64,000 nucleotides of DNA from the NCBI RefSeq assembly GCF_008274695.1, contig NZ_VTOU01000001.1, positions 992,001-1,056,000 of the forward strand, in the 5' to 3' direction. Made by a program: the position numbers and the translations under genes. This document shows, one piece after another, positions 25,539 through 33,336 of this stretch (position 1 is the stretch's first letter; every line of letters begins with the position of its first letter). The notes under the pieces are model-generated. The model was not told the origin of the DNA. It saw nothing but the letters and a program-made list of their open reading frames with translations, and made no database searches. Source of the stretch: Sphingomonas montanisoli (GTDB taxonomy: Bacteria; Pseudomonadota; Alphaproteobacteria; Sphingomonadales; Sphingomonadaceae).

Positions 25539-26729
25539 ATGCGTTTCTGGCACTTCACCGAGCAAAGCTATCACCCCGGCTGGGACAAGACGACCGACCC
25601 GCTTCGCATCGTGCCACCGAGTTCGATGATGGACCGCGAGGTCGTGGCCGATCTGTTCCACCGTTATCTCGACGAATATCGCCTGGCCGACGAACTCGGC
25701 TTCGACATCATGGTCAACGAGCACCATGCGTCGATGACGTGCATGTCCTCCGTCCCCGCCATCCCGATGGCGGTGCTGGCGCGCGAGACGAAGAAGGCGC
25801 GGCTGCTGTGCCTGGGCGTGCCGATGGCGAACCGGATGGACCCGCTGCGCGTCGCCGAGGAACTGGCGATGATCGACATGATCTCGCGCGGGCGGCTGGA
25901 GTTCGGCTTCGTCAAGGGGTCGGGCTGGGAACTCTACATCTCCAATTCGAACCCCGCGCGGATGATGGAGCGTTTCTGGGAGGCGCACGACCTGATCCTG
26001 AAGGCGTGGGCGACGCGCGACGGCCCCTTCAGCTGGGAGGGGAAGCATTTCCATTACCGCACGGTCAACGTGATCCCCGGCATCTGGCAGCACCCGCACC
26101 CGCCGATGTGGATGCCGGGCAGCAGCGCGATGTCGGCGAAGATCGTCGCGCAAAAGGGCTATACGCTCGCCAGCTTCCTGTGCGGGCATCAGGCGAAGGC
26201 GACCTTCGCGGGCTATCGCAAGGTCTATGAAGAGACGTGGGGGCGCGAATGTCCGCTCGATCGACTCGCCTATCTGGGCATGGCGGTGACGGCGGACAAT
26301 CAGGCCGAAGCGGAGAAGCGCGCGCATGCGCTTTATGCCTATTGGTCTACCGTGCCGCGTTCGCCCGCGGGCACCTTCAACCCCGCCGGCTATGCGCCCG
26401 TCGAGGCGAATGCGCAGGCTTATCTGTCCGGGCCGGCCAAGCAGATGTCGATGGGCCTGCTGCCCGATGGCAAGCCGCTGCCCGCAAAACCCACGCTGGA
26501 CGAACTGGCCGAAGCCGGGCTGCTCTTCTGGGGTAAACCCGATCAAGTGGTGCATCAGATCCAGCGCTTCGCCGATCAGGTCGGCGGCCTCGGCCACTTC
26601 CTGATGATGGGCCAAGGAGGATATCTCGACCACAAGGACACCGCCGACAGCCTGAAGCTGCTGGCGAAGGAGGTCTATCCGGCGTTCAAGGACAGCGCGC
26701 CCAGCCCGGAGCCCATCGCGGCGGAATGA
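25539..26729 (+). CDS. Luciferase-like (LLM class) flavin-dependent monooxygenase
   Basis: A 396-residue TIM-barrel monooxygenase of the bacterial luciferase superfamily. Supporting segments are ELGFDIMVNEHHAS near residue 55, RVAEELAMIDMISRGRLEFGFVKG (here broken by family convention into two strands), and the C-terminal GKPDQVVHQIQRFADQVG. These enzymes use reduced flavin from a separate reductase, which is not in the window. ATG 25539 follows GAGGAGAGCC and lies 11 bases after the hydrolase stop. Baeyer-Villiger or hydroxylating chemistry in the catabolic region is possible. Confidence 0.88.
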   Translation: MRFWHFTEQSYHPGWDKTTDPLRIVPPSSMMDREVVADLFHRYLDEYRLADELGFDIMVNEHHASMTCMSSVPAIPMAVLARETKKARLLCLGVPMANRMDPLRVAEELAMIDMISRGRLEFGFVKGSGWELYISNSNPARMMERFWEAHDLILKAWATRDGPFSWEGKHFHYRTVNVIPGIWQHPHPPMWMPGSSAMSAKIVAQKGYTLASFLCGHQAKATFAGYRKVYEETWGRECPLDRLAYLGMAVTADNQAEAEKRAHALYAYWSTVPRSPAGTFNPAGYAPVEANAQAYLSGPAKQMSMGLLPDGKPLPAKPTLDELAEAGLLFWGKPDQVVHQIQRFADQVGGLGHFLMMGQGGYLDHKDTADSLKLLAKEVYPAFKDSAPSPEPIAAE

Positions 26730-26746
26730 TCTCCCGCCGCTAGACT

Positions 26747-26827
26747 CGTCATTGCGAGCATAGCGAAGCAATCCATTCCGAACTGCGGAGTGGATTGCCG
26801 CGTCGCCTCCGGCTCCTCGCAATGACG
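26747..26827. repeat. Dispersed repeat, family B, copy 2
   Basis: It begins CGTCATTGCGAGCATAGCGA and ends CTCGCAATGACG with GAAGCAATCC and GGATTGCCGCG arms inside. It matches the element at 12995-13102 in outline but is 27 bases shorter. It lies between the flavin monooxygenase and the aldehyde dehydrogenase promoter. Confidence 0.75.
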
Positions 26828-26853
26828 AAATGGCAAGACGGACCGGGTTATCG

Positions 26854-26873
26854 CCTACCCCAGAACTGGTAGG
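26854..26873. promoter_or_regulatory. Candidate operator 3 before the aldehyde dehydrogenase
   Basis: CCTACCCCAGAACTGGTAGG is a perfect 6-8-6 inverted repeat (CCTACC/GGTAGG). It shares 16 of 20 bases with the site before the LuxR gene nearly 10 kb away. Its centre is 93.5 bases before the ATG at 26957, suitable for an activator site just upstream of a promoter. Confidence 0.5.
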
Positions 26874-26956
26874 TCGGCCCGAGCGGTTCGGTTATTTCCT
26901 CGACACGCAAAGCGAGACGCCGTGCACGCGCGGAGTCCCCAGGAGGAGCCTGACCC

Positions 26957-28447
26957 ATGTTGTCGCCATTCGCGAACCACGCCGAGAAGCTGAAAGCCGA
27001 CTTCCTGCCCCGGAAGCACAAGCTGTTCATCAACAACCAGTGGGTCGACCCCGTCGATGGCGGCACGCTCGACGTCTATAACCCGTCGACCAAGCAGAAG
27101 CTGGCGACTGTCGCAGCGGGCAACGCCAAGGACATCGACCTGGCGGTGAAGGCGGCGGAGAAGGCCTTCCACGGCCCGTGGAGCAAGTTCACCGCCGCGC
27201 AACGCACCGCGATCATGCACAAGCTCGCCGACCTGATGGAAGCGAACATCGACGAACTGTCGACGCTGGAAGTCATGGACGCGGGCAACCCGATCATGCA
27301 CGTCCGCCACGGCGATATCGCCATGGCCGTCGCCTATCTGCGTTATTATGCCGGCTGGACCGACAAGCTGTTCGGGCAGGTGCCGATGTCGAACAGCGGC
27401 CCCGAAATGCTGTCTTATTCGACGCGCCAGCCCGTCGGTGTCGCGGCCGCGATCACGCCGTGGAACGCGCCGATGATCCTGTCGATGTTCAAGATCGCGC
27501 CGACGCTCGCATCGGGCTGCACCTTCGTCCACAAGCCCGCCGAACTGGCGCCGATGACCGCTTTGCGCTTCTGCGAACTGGTGCTCGAAGCCGGCATCCC
27601 CGAGGGCGTGTTCAACGTCGTGACCGGCACCGGCCCCGAAGCCGGCGCCCCGCTCGCGTCGCACCCGGGCGTCGCCAAGGTCGGCTTCACCGGATCGACC
27701 GCGACCGGCGCCGAAATCCTGCGCCTCGCCGCCCCCACCTTCAAGCGCGTGACGCTCGAACTCGGCGGCAAGTCGCCGGTGTTCATGTTCCCCGACTGCG
27801 ACGTCGATGCGGCGATCGCGGGCATTTCGAACGGCATCTTCTACAAGACCGGCCAGTTCTGCGCCGCGGGCACGCGCCTCTACATCCACGACAAGATCTA
27901 CGACAAGGTCGTCGCGGGCTTCGAGAAGCATGCCAAGGCCGCCAAGGTCGGTCAGCCGCTCGAAACCGACACGACGATGGGCCCGATCATCTCGCAGAAG
28001 CAGCTTGATCGCGTGACCAACTATCTCGAGATCGGCCGCAAGGAAGGCGGCGAAATCGTGACCGGCGGCAACCTGCTGCCCGGTGATGGCTATTTCATCG
28101 AGCCGACGCTGATCGCCAATGTCGACCAGACCAAGACGCTGGTGAAAGAAGAGATCTTCGGTCCGGTGCTGGTCGCTCAGCGCTTCACCGACTCGCACGA
28201 TCTCGACACGCTCGCCGCGTGGGGCAACGACACGCAATACGGGCTGGCCGCGCGCATTTGGACCACCAACCTGCGCAACGCGCATGGGCTGGCCGCGCGG
28301 CTCGATGCGGGCACGATCACGATCAACAACGGCTTCCTGGGCGACCTCGACTTCGGTGGCTTCAAAAGCTCGGGCCTGGGCCGCGAACTCGGCCAGTACG
28401 GCATCGAGAGCTACCTGGAGCACAAGAGCATCGCGGTGGGGTTCTAA
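26957..28447 (+). CDS. NAD(P)-dependent aldehyde dehydrogenase
   Basis: A 496-residue member of the ALDH superfamily of normal length. The catalytic Cys is residue 302 (GQFCAAG) and the general base Glu is residue 268 (ELGGKSP), the canonical numbers. The cofactor-binding GFTGSTATG and PWNAPM segments are present. It oxidises an aldehyde to the acid; the substrate is not evident. ATG 26957 follows CAGGAGGAGCC. A candidate LuxR operator lies upstream, tying it to the Rieske cluster. Confidence 0.92.
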   Translation: MLSPFANHAEKLKADFLPRKHKLFINNQWVDPVDGGTLDVYNPSTKQKLATVAAGNAKDIDLAVKAAEKAFHGPWSKFTAAQRTAIMHKLADLMEANIDELSTLEVMDAGNPIMHVRHGDIAMAVAYLRYYAGWTDKLFGQVPMSNSGPEMLSYSTRQPVGVAAAITPWNAPMILSMFKIAPTLASGCTFVHKPAELAPMTALRFCELVLEAGIPEGVFNVVTGTGPEAGAPLASHPGVAKVGFTGSTATGAEILRLAAPTFKRVTLELGGKSPVFMFPDCDVDAAIAGISNGIFYKTGQFCAAGTRLYIHDKIYDKVVAGFEKHAKAAKVGQPLETDTTMGPIISQKQLDRVTNYLEIGRKEGGEIVTGGNLLPGDGYFIEPTLIANVDQTKTLVKEEIFGPVLVAQRFTDSHDLDTLAAWGNDTQYGLAARIWTTNLRNAHGLAARLDAGTITINNGFLGDLDFGGFKSSGLGRELGQYGIESYLEHKSIAVGF

Positions 28448-28455
28448 CCGCAAAT

Positions 28456-28576
28456 CCTCCCCGGCACGGGGAGGTGGCGCCGAAGGCGACGGAGGGGGCT
28501 GGTCTCGGGCGATACCGCCAGCCTTCTGCCCCCTCCACCATCCTGCGGATGGTCCCCCTCCCCGTTCCGGGGAGGA
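28456..28576. repeat. Dispersed paired-hairpin repeat, family A, copy 3
   Basis: CCTCCCCGGCACGGGGAGG at the left and CCTCCCCGTTCCGGGGAGG at the right, with GTGGCGCCGAAGGCGACGG and CCCCCTCCACCATCC inside. It is almost the same as copy 2 at 2681-2797. It starts nine bases after the aldehyde dehydrogenase stop. Confidence 0.75.
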
Positions 28577-28590
28577 TCAAGAAAGCAAAA

Positions 28591-28617
28591 GGGGCGCCGG
28601 ATCATCTCCGGCGCCCC
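28591..28617 (-). terminator. Intrinsic terminator after gdhA
   Basis: An 11-base perfect stem (GGGGCGCCGGA/TCCGGCGCCCC). On the minus strand it is followed by TTTTGCTTTC, so it should end the gdhA transcript; it could also stop read-through from the aldehyde dehydrogenase side. Confidence 0.75.
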
Positions 28618-28642
28618 TCTTCGTTTCAACTGTCGTGAAGGA

Positions 28643-30001
28643 TCAGACGACGCCGTAGGCGAGCATCGCGTCGGCGACCTTCTTGAAGCCGGCAATGTTG
28701 GCGCCCTTCACATAATCGATATGGCCGTCCGACTGGGTGCCATATTCGACGCAGCGCGAATGGATGCCCTGCATGATGTCGACCAGGAGGCGCTGAAGCT
28801 CCTCTTCCTTCCACGAAATGCGCGCCGAGTTCTGGCTCATTTCGAGGCCCGAGACGGCGACGCCGCCCGCGTTCGCGGCCTTGCCGGGGGCGTAGAGGAT
28901 CTTGGCGTCCTTGAAGACGTGGACGCCTTCCAGCGTGGTCGGCATGTTGGCGCCTTCGGACACCGCCATGCAGCCATTCTTCACGAGCAGGCGGGCTTCA
29001 TCGCCGTTCAGCTCGTTCTGGGTCGCGCAGGGCACCGCCACGTCGCAGGTGACGCCCCAGGGACGCGCACCGCCGCCGTGGAATTCCGAACCCTTGAACT
29101 CCTTGACATATTCGGAGATGCGGCCGCGCTTCTTGTTCTTCAGATCCTTGACCCAGTTCACCTTGTCTTGGCTGATGCCTTCCGGATCATAGATGAAGCC
29201 TTCGGAGTCCGAGAGGGTCAGCACCTTGCCGCCGAGCTGGTTGATCTTTTCGGCCGCGTGGGTCGCGACGTTGCCCGAGCCCGAGATGACCGCAGTCTTG
29301 CCGACGAGGTCCTGGCCCTTGTTCTTGAGCATCTCCAACAGGAAATAGACCGCGCCATAGCCGGTCGCCTCGGTACGGATCAGCGAGCCGCCATATTCGA
29401 GACCCTTGCCGGTGAGGACGCCGGTGAACTCGTTGGTCAGGCGCTTATACTGACCGAACATGAAGCCGATTTCGCGACCGCCCACGCCGATATCACCCGC
29501 GGGGACGTCAACGTCGGCGCCGATATGGCGATAAAGCTCGTTCATGAAGCTCTGGCAGAAGCGCATCACTTCGTTCGGGCTCTTGCCCTTCGGGTTGAAA
29601 TTCGAGCCGCCCTTGCCGCCGCCCATCGGGAGGCCGGTGAGCGCGTTCTTGAACGTCTGTTCGAACGCCAGGAACTTTAGCACGCTTTCGGTCACCGACG
29701 GGTGGAAGCGGATGCCGCCCTTGTAAGGCCCGATCGAATTGTTGTTCTGGACGCGCCAACCGCGCTGGACGCGGATATTGCCGCTGTCATCCTCCCAACA
29801 GACCCGGAAGCTGATCACGCGATCGGGCTCCGCGATGCGGCGCAGGATCTGATATTTGTGATATTCTTCCTTGTCGGCAATGAAGTCGTAAATGTCTTCG
29901 GCGACTTCCTGCACCGCCTGAACGAACTCCGGCTGACCGGGATTGCGCTTCTTCACGCCATCGATGAACGTCGGCAAGTCGACATGATCTGAAACGGCCA
30001 T
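28643..30001 (-). CDS. gdhA: NADP-type glutamate dehydrogenase
   Basis: A 452-residue hexameric-type glutamate dehydrogenase that joins ammonia and 2-oxoglutarate. The family motifs are clear: GWRVQNNNSIGPYKGGIRFH, LPMGGGKGGSNFNPKGKS with the catalytic lysine, DVPAGDIGVGGREIGFM, and GSGNVATHAAEK for the nucleotide. ATG 30001 follows GGGGGAGGTG. It is monocistronic, with a terminator downstream and no partner gene. Confidence 0.95.
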   Translation of the reverse strand: MAVSDHVDLPTFIDGVKKRNPGQPEFVQAVQEVAEDIYDFIADKEEYHKYQILRRIAEPDRVISFRVCWEDDSGNIRVQRGWRVQNNNSIGPYKGGIRFHPSVTESVLKFLAFEQTFKNALTGLPMGGGKGGSNFNPKGKSPNEVMRFCQSFMNELYRHIGADVDVPAGDIGVGGREIGFMFGQYKRLTNEFTGVLTGKGLEYGGSLIRTEATGYGAVYFLLEMLKNKGQDLVGKTAVISGSGNVATHAAEKINQLGGKVLTLSDSEGFIYDPEGISQDKVNWVKDLKNKKRGRISEYVKEFKGSEFHGGGARPWGVTCDVAVPCATQNELNGDEARLLVKNGCMAVSEGANMPTTLEGVHVFKDAKILYAPGKAANAGGVAVSGLEMSQNSARISWKEEELQRLLVDIMQGIHSRCVEYGTQSDGHIDYVKGANIAGFKKVADAMLAYGVV

Positions 30002-30151
30002 CTGGCACCTCCCCCTGCTGAAAACTGCCAAGTCCATTGCCCTGGGACGAGGCTCTGATCACAGGCATCCCGCGAAATTGTTACGACGGCAAGGGGATAA
30101 GCGACTTACGACCCAAATAATTGCGAAGGCGCAGAAATATTATCGTCTAAA

Positions 30152-30346
30152 TCAGGCGAGCGTGGGGTAGGCGAAACCGACCAGCAGGATGAACAGGATC
30201 AGTGCGATCAGCATCGCCCAATGCCACAATGTCCTGGCATAACGGATGAGCAAAACGATCCACGCCTGCGTTTCCTGCAGTGCGCGTGACCGGCGGCGCC
30301 GGCGGCGTTTCCTGATCTTCGGTTGGGGCTCCATCGCGTTCGGCAT
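30152..30346 (-). CDS. Small single-pass membrane protein, hypothetical
   Basis: About 64 residues. A strongly basic N-terminal part with a run of arginines (KIRKRRRRRRSR) precedes one or two hydrophobic segments (about residues 28-60, WAMLIALILFILLVGFAYP). The positive-inside rule puts the N-terminus in the cytoplasm. No family is recognised. Start choice among two nearby ATGs (30346, 30334) is uncertain. It sits alone between gdhA and adk. Confidence 0.45.
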   Translation of the reverse strand: MPNAMEPQPKIRKRRRRRRSRALQETQAWIVLLIRYARTLWHWAMLIALILFILLVGFAYPTLA

Positions 30347-30480
30347 CCGGTCTCTAAAGCTTAGGCAACCATGAAAATACCGTAAAGCCAAGAGAATTTC
30401 AGTTTTGGGACGACAGCGCCGTAACGACGACCACTCGACCGATCATCCCTCAAAAAGGGGATAATCGCGAAAACGGAGAA

Positions 30481-30517
30481 GGGGCGGATATGGTCGCCAT
30501 CGCGCCATATCCGCCCC
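30481..30517 (-). terminator. Hairpin ending the secY-adk transcript
   Basis: A 13-base perfect stem (GGGGCGGATATGG 30481-30493 with CCATATCCGCCCC 30505-30517). On the minus strand it is followed by a moderately T-rich stretch (TTCTCCGTTTTCG). It lies 44 bases after the adk stop and marks the end of the ribosomal array. Confidence 0.7.
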
Positions 30518-30561
30518 CTGCATTTCTTCGCCTCCCCCGCGCGTGGGGAGAGGATCGAGGA

Positions 30562-31212
30562 TCACTTGCCGTCGAGGATCGCGGCGATCTGCGCGGAAAC
30601 GGCATCCATCGCGGCCATGCCGTCGACCCGCTTGACCAGTCCACGCGCTTCGTAGGTCGGCAGGATCGGTGCGGTCTTGGCGCGATATTCGGCCATGCGC
30701 GTACGCACGGTTTCCTCATTATCGTCGGGACGGCGCTTGAACTCGGTCGACTGGCAGACGTCACAGACGCCTTCGACCTTGGGCTGCTTGAACGTGTCGT
30801 GATAGCCCGCACCGCACTTGGCGCAGGTGAAACGACCGGTGATGCGCTCGACCAGCGCATCCTCGTTCACTTCGAGTTCGATCACATGATCGAGCGTGCG
30901 ACCACGGCTCTTGAGAATTTCGTCGAGCGAGAGCGCCTGGGCTTCGGTGCGCGGATAGCCGTCGAAGATCGCGCCGGCATCTTTGGCCATCGAATCGAGC
31001 TTCTCGCCGATGAGGCCGGAGACGATCTCGTCCGAGACGAGCTGCCCCGCTTCCATCACGGCCTTCGCCTGCAACCCGATCGGGGTTTCGGCCTTCACGG
31101 CCGCGCGAAGCATATCCCCGGTGGAGAGCTGGACCATGCCCCGCTCCGCCACCAGTTTCTCCGCCTGCGTGCCCTTGCCCGCCCCCGGGGGGCCCAACAG
31201 GATGATGTTCAC
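30562..31212 (-). CDS. adk: Adenylate kinase
   Basis: A 216-residue long-form adenylate kinase (ATP + AMP to 2 ADP). The P-loop is GPPGAGKGT at residues 7-15, and DGYPRTEAQA is the AMP/Mg region. The lid has CAKC and CDVC, so it binds zinc. The start overlaps the secY stop by four bases (ATGA), which implies translational coupling. In many alphaproteobacteria rpsM, rpsK, rpoA and rplQ follow adk; here a terminator does. Confidence 0.97.
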   Translation of the reverse strand: MNIILLGPPGAGKGTQAEKLVAERGMVQLSTGDMLRAAVKAETPIGLQAKAVMEAGQLVSDEIVSGLIGEKLDSMAKDAGAIFDGYPRTEAQALSLDEILKSRGRTLDHVIELEVNEDALVERITGRFTCAKCGAGYHDTFKQPKVEGVCDVCQSTEFKRRPDDNEETVRTRMAEYRAKTAPILPTYEARGLVKRVDGMAAMDAVSAQIAAILDGK

Positions 31213-32576
31213 CTACGCATTCCCCCCTTGAGCTTCGCCTTCTTGATCAGGTCACCATATTGATGCGCGAGCAGGTGACTCTGGATCTGCGTGACGGTGT
31301 CGATCGTGACGTTGACGACGATCAACAGGCTGGTGCCTCCCAGATAGAAAGGGATGCCCGCCTGCGCGACCAGATATTCAGGCACCAGACAGATGAAGGT
31401 CAGGTACGCCGCACCCAACACTGTGATGCGCGTCAACACATAATCGAGATAATCGGCGGTCGTCTTGCCCGGACGGATGCCAGGAATGAAGCCGCCATAA
31501 CGCTTCAGATTGTCCGCGGTCTCTTCCGGATTGAAGACGACGGCGGTGTAAAAGAAGCAGAAGAAGATGATGCCAAACGCATAGAGCGCCATGTAGAGCG
31601 GCGTGCCGTGCTGCAGATACTGGTTCACGGTGATGATGAAATCACCCCAGGTGCTCTCACCCGCGACGCGCTGGCCCGCAAACTGGCTGATCGTCAGCGG
31701 CATCAGCAGCAGCGACGAGGCGAAGATCGGCGGGATCACGTTGGCGGTGTTGATCTTCAGCGGCAGGAAGCTCTTGTCCCCCTGCATCATACCCTTGGCC
31801 GTTTGACGCTTGGGGTATTGGATCAGCACCTTGCGCTGCGCACGCTCCATGAACACGATCAACGCAACAAGGCCGATCACGCCGATGATCACGCCGCCGA
31901 TCAGGATCGGCGACATCGAACCGGTGCGACCACCTTCGAACACGTTGGCGAGCGCGGTCGGCAGCTGCGAGACGATGCCCGCCATGATGATCAGCGAGAT
32001 GCCGTTGCCGATGCCGCGGCTCGTGATCTGCTCACCCAGCCACATCAGGAACATCGTGCCGCCGATCAGCGAGATCACGGTGGTGACGCGGAAAAGATAT
32101 GGATTGACGATCACCGCCTCGATACCCGAGCTGGTGCCCCAGGTTTCAAGGCCCACAGCGATGAAATAGCCCTGGATCGCGGTCAGCAGCACCGTGCCGT
32201 AGCGCGTGTACTGGTTGAGCTTCTTGCGGCCGCTTTCGCCTTCCTTCTTGATCGCGGCGAGCGCGGGCGACAGCGAGGTCGCCAGCTGCACGATGATCGA
32301 GGCGGTGATGTACGGCATCACGCCCAAAGCGATCAGCGACATGCGCGTCAGCGCCCCGCCCGAGAAGGTGTTGAAGAAATCGAGCACGCCGCCCTTGGTC
32401 GTGTCGAACAGCGTCTGCAACGCGCGCGGATCGAGACCCGGCAGCGGAACATGGCTGAGCAGACGGAAGACGATGAGCGCGCCCAGCGTGAACCACAGGC
32501 GCTTCTTGAGCTCGGTAGCCTTCGCGAATTGCGACAGACTCAGATTGGCGGCCATCTGTTCGGCGGCGGATGCCAT
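31209..32576 (-). CDS. secY: Protein translocase subunit SecY
   Basis: A 455-residue ten-helix channel protein of the Sec translocon in the inner membrane. The plug region and the segments GVMPYITASIIVQL, SRGIGNGISLIIMAGI and the cytoplasmic loop QYPKRQTAKG are recognisable. ATG 32576 is preferred over an in-frame ATG 18 bases upstream because GGGGTCAAAG lies at a suitable distance. It follows rplO by 114 bases and overlaps adk by four. Confidence 0.97.
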   Translation of the reverse strand: MASAAEQMAANLSLSQFAKATELKKRLWFTLGALIVFRLLSHVPLPGLDPRALQTLFDTTKGGVLDFFNTFSGGALTRMSLIALGVMPYITASIIVQLATSLSPALAAIKKEGESGRKKLNQYTRYGTVLLTAIQGYFIAVGLETWGTSSGIEAVIVNPYLFRVTTVISLIGGTMFLMWLGEQITSRGIGNGISLIIMAGIVSQLPTALANVFEGGRTGSMSPILIGGVIIGVIGLVALIVFMERAQRKVLIQYPKRQTAKGMMQGDKSFLPLKINTANVIPPIFASSLLLMPLTISQFAGQRVAGESTWGDFIITVNQYLQHGTPLYMALYAFGIIFFCFFYTAVVFNPEETADNLKRYGGFIPGIRPGKTTADYLDYVLTRITVLGAAYLTFICLVPEYLVAQAGIPFYLGGTSLLIVVNVTIDTVTQIQSHLLAHQYGDLIKKAKLKGGMRR

Positions 32577-32690
32577 GATGTGCTTTGACCCCAAAAAAGA
32601 ACGGCGGAGCAGCCCGATGGCCCGCCCCGCCGCTCCATATAGTGCATGCTAAGGGCTTGTCAGCCCGAAAGCGGACAAGCGGCGAAAGGC

Positions 32691-33245
32691 TTAGGCTTTC
32701 GCAGCGGCCTTCTTGGCTTCCTTGTCGGCCGCACGCGCCTTCTGGACGGTGCGGTGCTTGGCCTTGTGCTTGTCAGCCGGATCGATGACCTCGATCACCT
32801 CGACCGAACCGCCAGCGGCTTCGATCGCGGCCTTGGCACCGGCCGAAACGCCGGCGACCTTGAACGAGAGCTTCGCGGTCAGCGCGCCCTTGCCCAGAAC
32901 GCGAACGCCGTCCTTGCCGCCGCGAGCGACGCCAGCGGCCTTGAGCGCGGCATGATCGATCACGCCCTTGCTTTCCAGCGTGCCGGCATCGACCAGCTTC
33001 TGGATCGCGCCCAGGTTCACTTCGGCGAAGTCCTTGGCGAAGATGTTGTTGAAGCCACGCTTCGGGATGCGCATGTGGAGCGGCATCTGGCCGCCTTCGA
33101 AGCCGTTGATCGAAACGCCCGAGCGGCTCGTCTGGCCCTTCTGACCACGGCCGGCCGTCTTGCCCACGCCCGAACCGATACCGCGGCCGACACGGACGCG
33201 GCCCTTGCGGGCGCCGGGATTGTCACGAAGATCGTTGAGTTTCAT
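32691..33245 (-). CDS. rplO: 50S ribosomal protein L15
   Basis: 184 residues. The N-terminal [20 protein letters not shown] and the glycine-rich [19 protein letters not shown] are characteristic of L15. The last ~30 residues ([20 protein letters not shown] and onward) are a Lys/Ala-rich tail not found in E. coli L15. It is separated from rpmD, its usual neighbour, by an inserted 1.5-kb gene and a terminator, so it probably needs its own promoter. Confidence 0.96.
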   Translation of the reverse strand: MKLNDLRDNPGARKGRVRVGRGIGSGVGKTAGRGQKGQTSRSGVSINGFEGGQMPLHMRIPKRGFNNIFAKDFAEVNLGAIQKLVDAGTLESKGVIDHAALKAAGVARGGKDGVRVLGKGALTAKLSFKVAGVSAGAKAAIEAAGGSVEVIEVIDPADKHKAKHRTVQKARAADKEAKKAAAKA

Positions 33246-33292
33246 GTCTGTGCACTCGCTTTCGCTATGTTCGCGCTTGATGGAAGGCGCGG

Positions 33293-33321
33293 CCCATAAC
33301 GGCTGATGCGAGCTTTGTCAC
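33293..33321 (-). promoter_or_regulatory. Possible promoter for rplO-secY-adk
   Basis: On the minus strand GTGACA (33321-33316) and TATGGG (33298-33293) are 17 bases apart, similar to -35 and -10 boxes. It lies between the inserted membrane-protein gene and rplO, where a new promoter would be needed. Confidence 0.35.
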
Positions 33322-33336
33322 GCCGGAATCGCCGGA

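Noticed and set aside
31260-32588. A long plus-strand frame opposite secY
   Set aside because: Its product is a His/Asp/Arg-rich string without any motif; secY on the other strand is certain.
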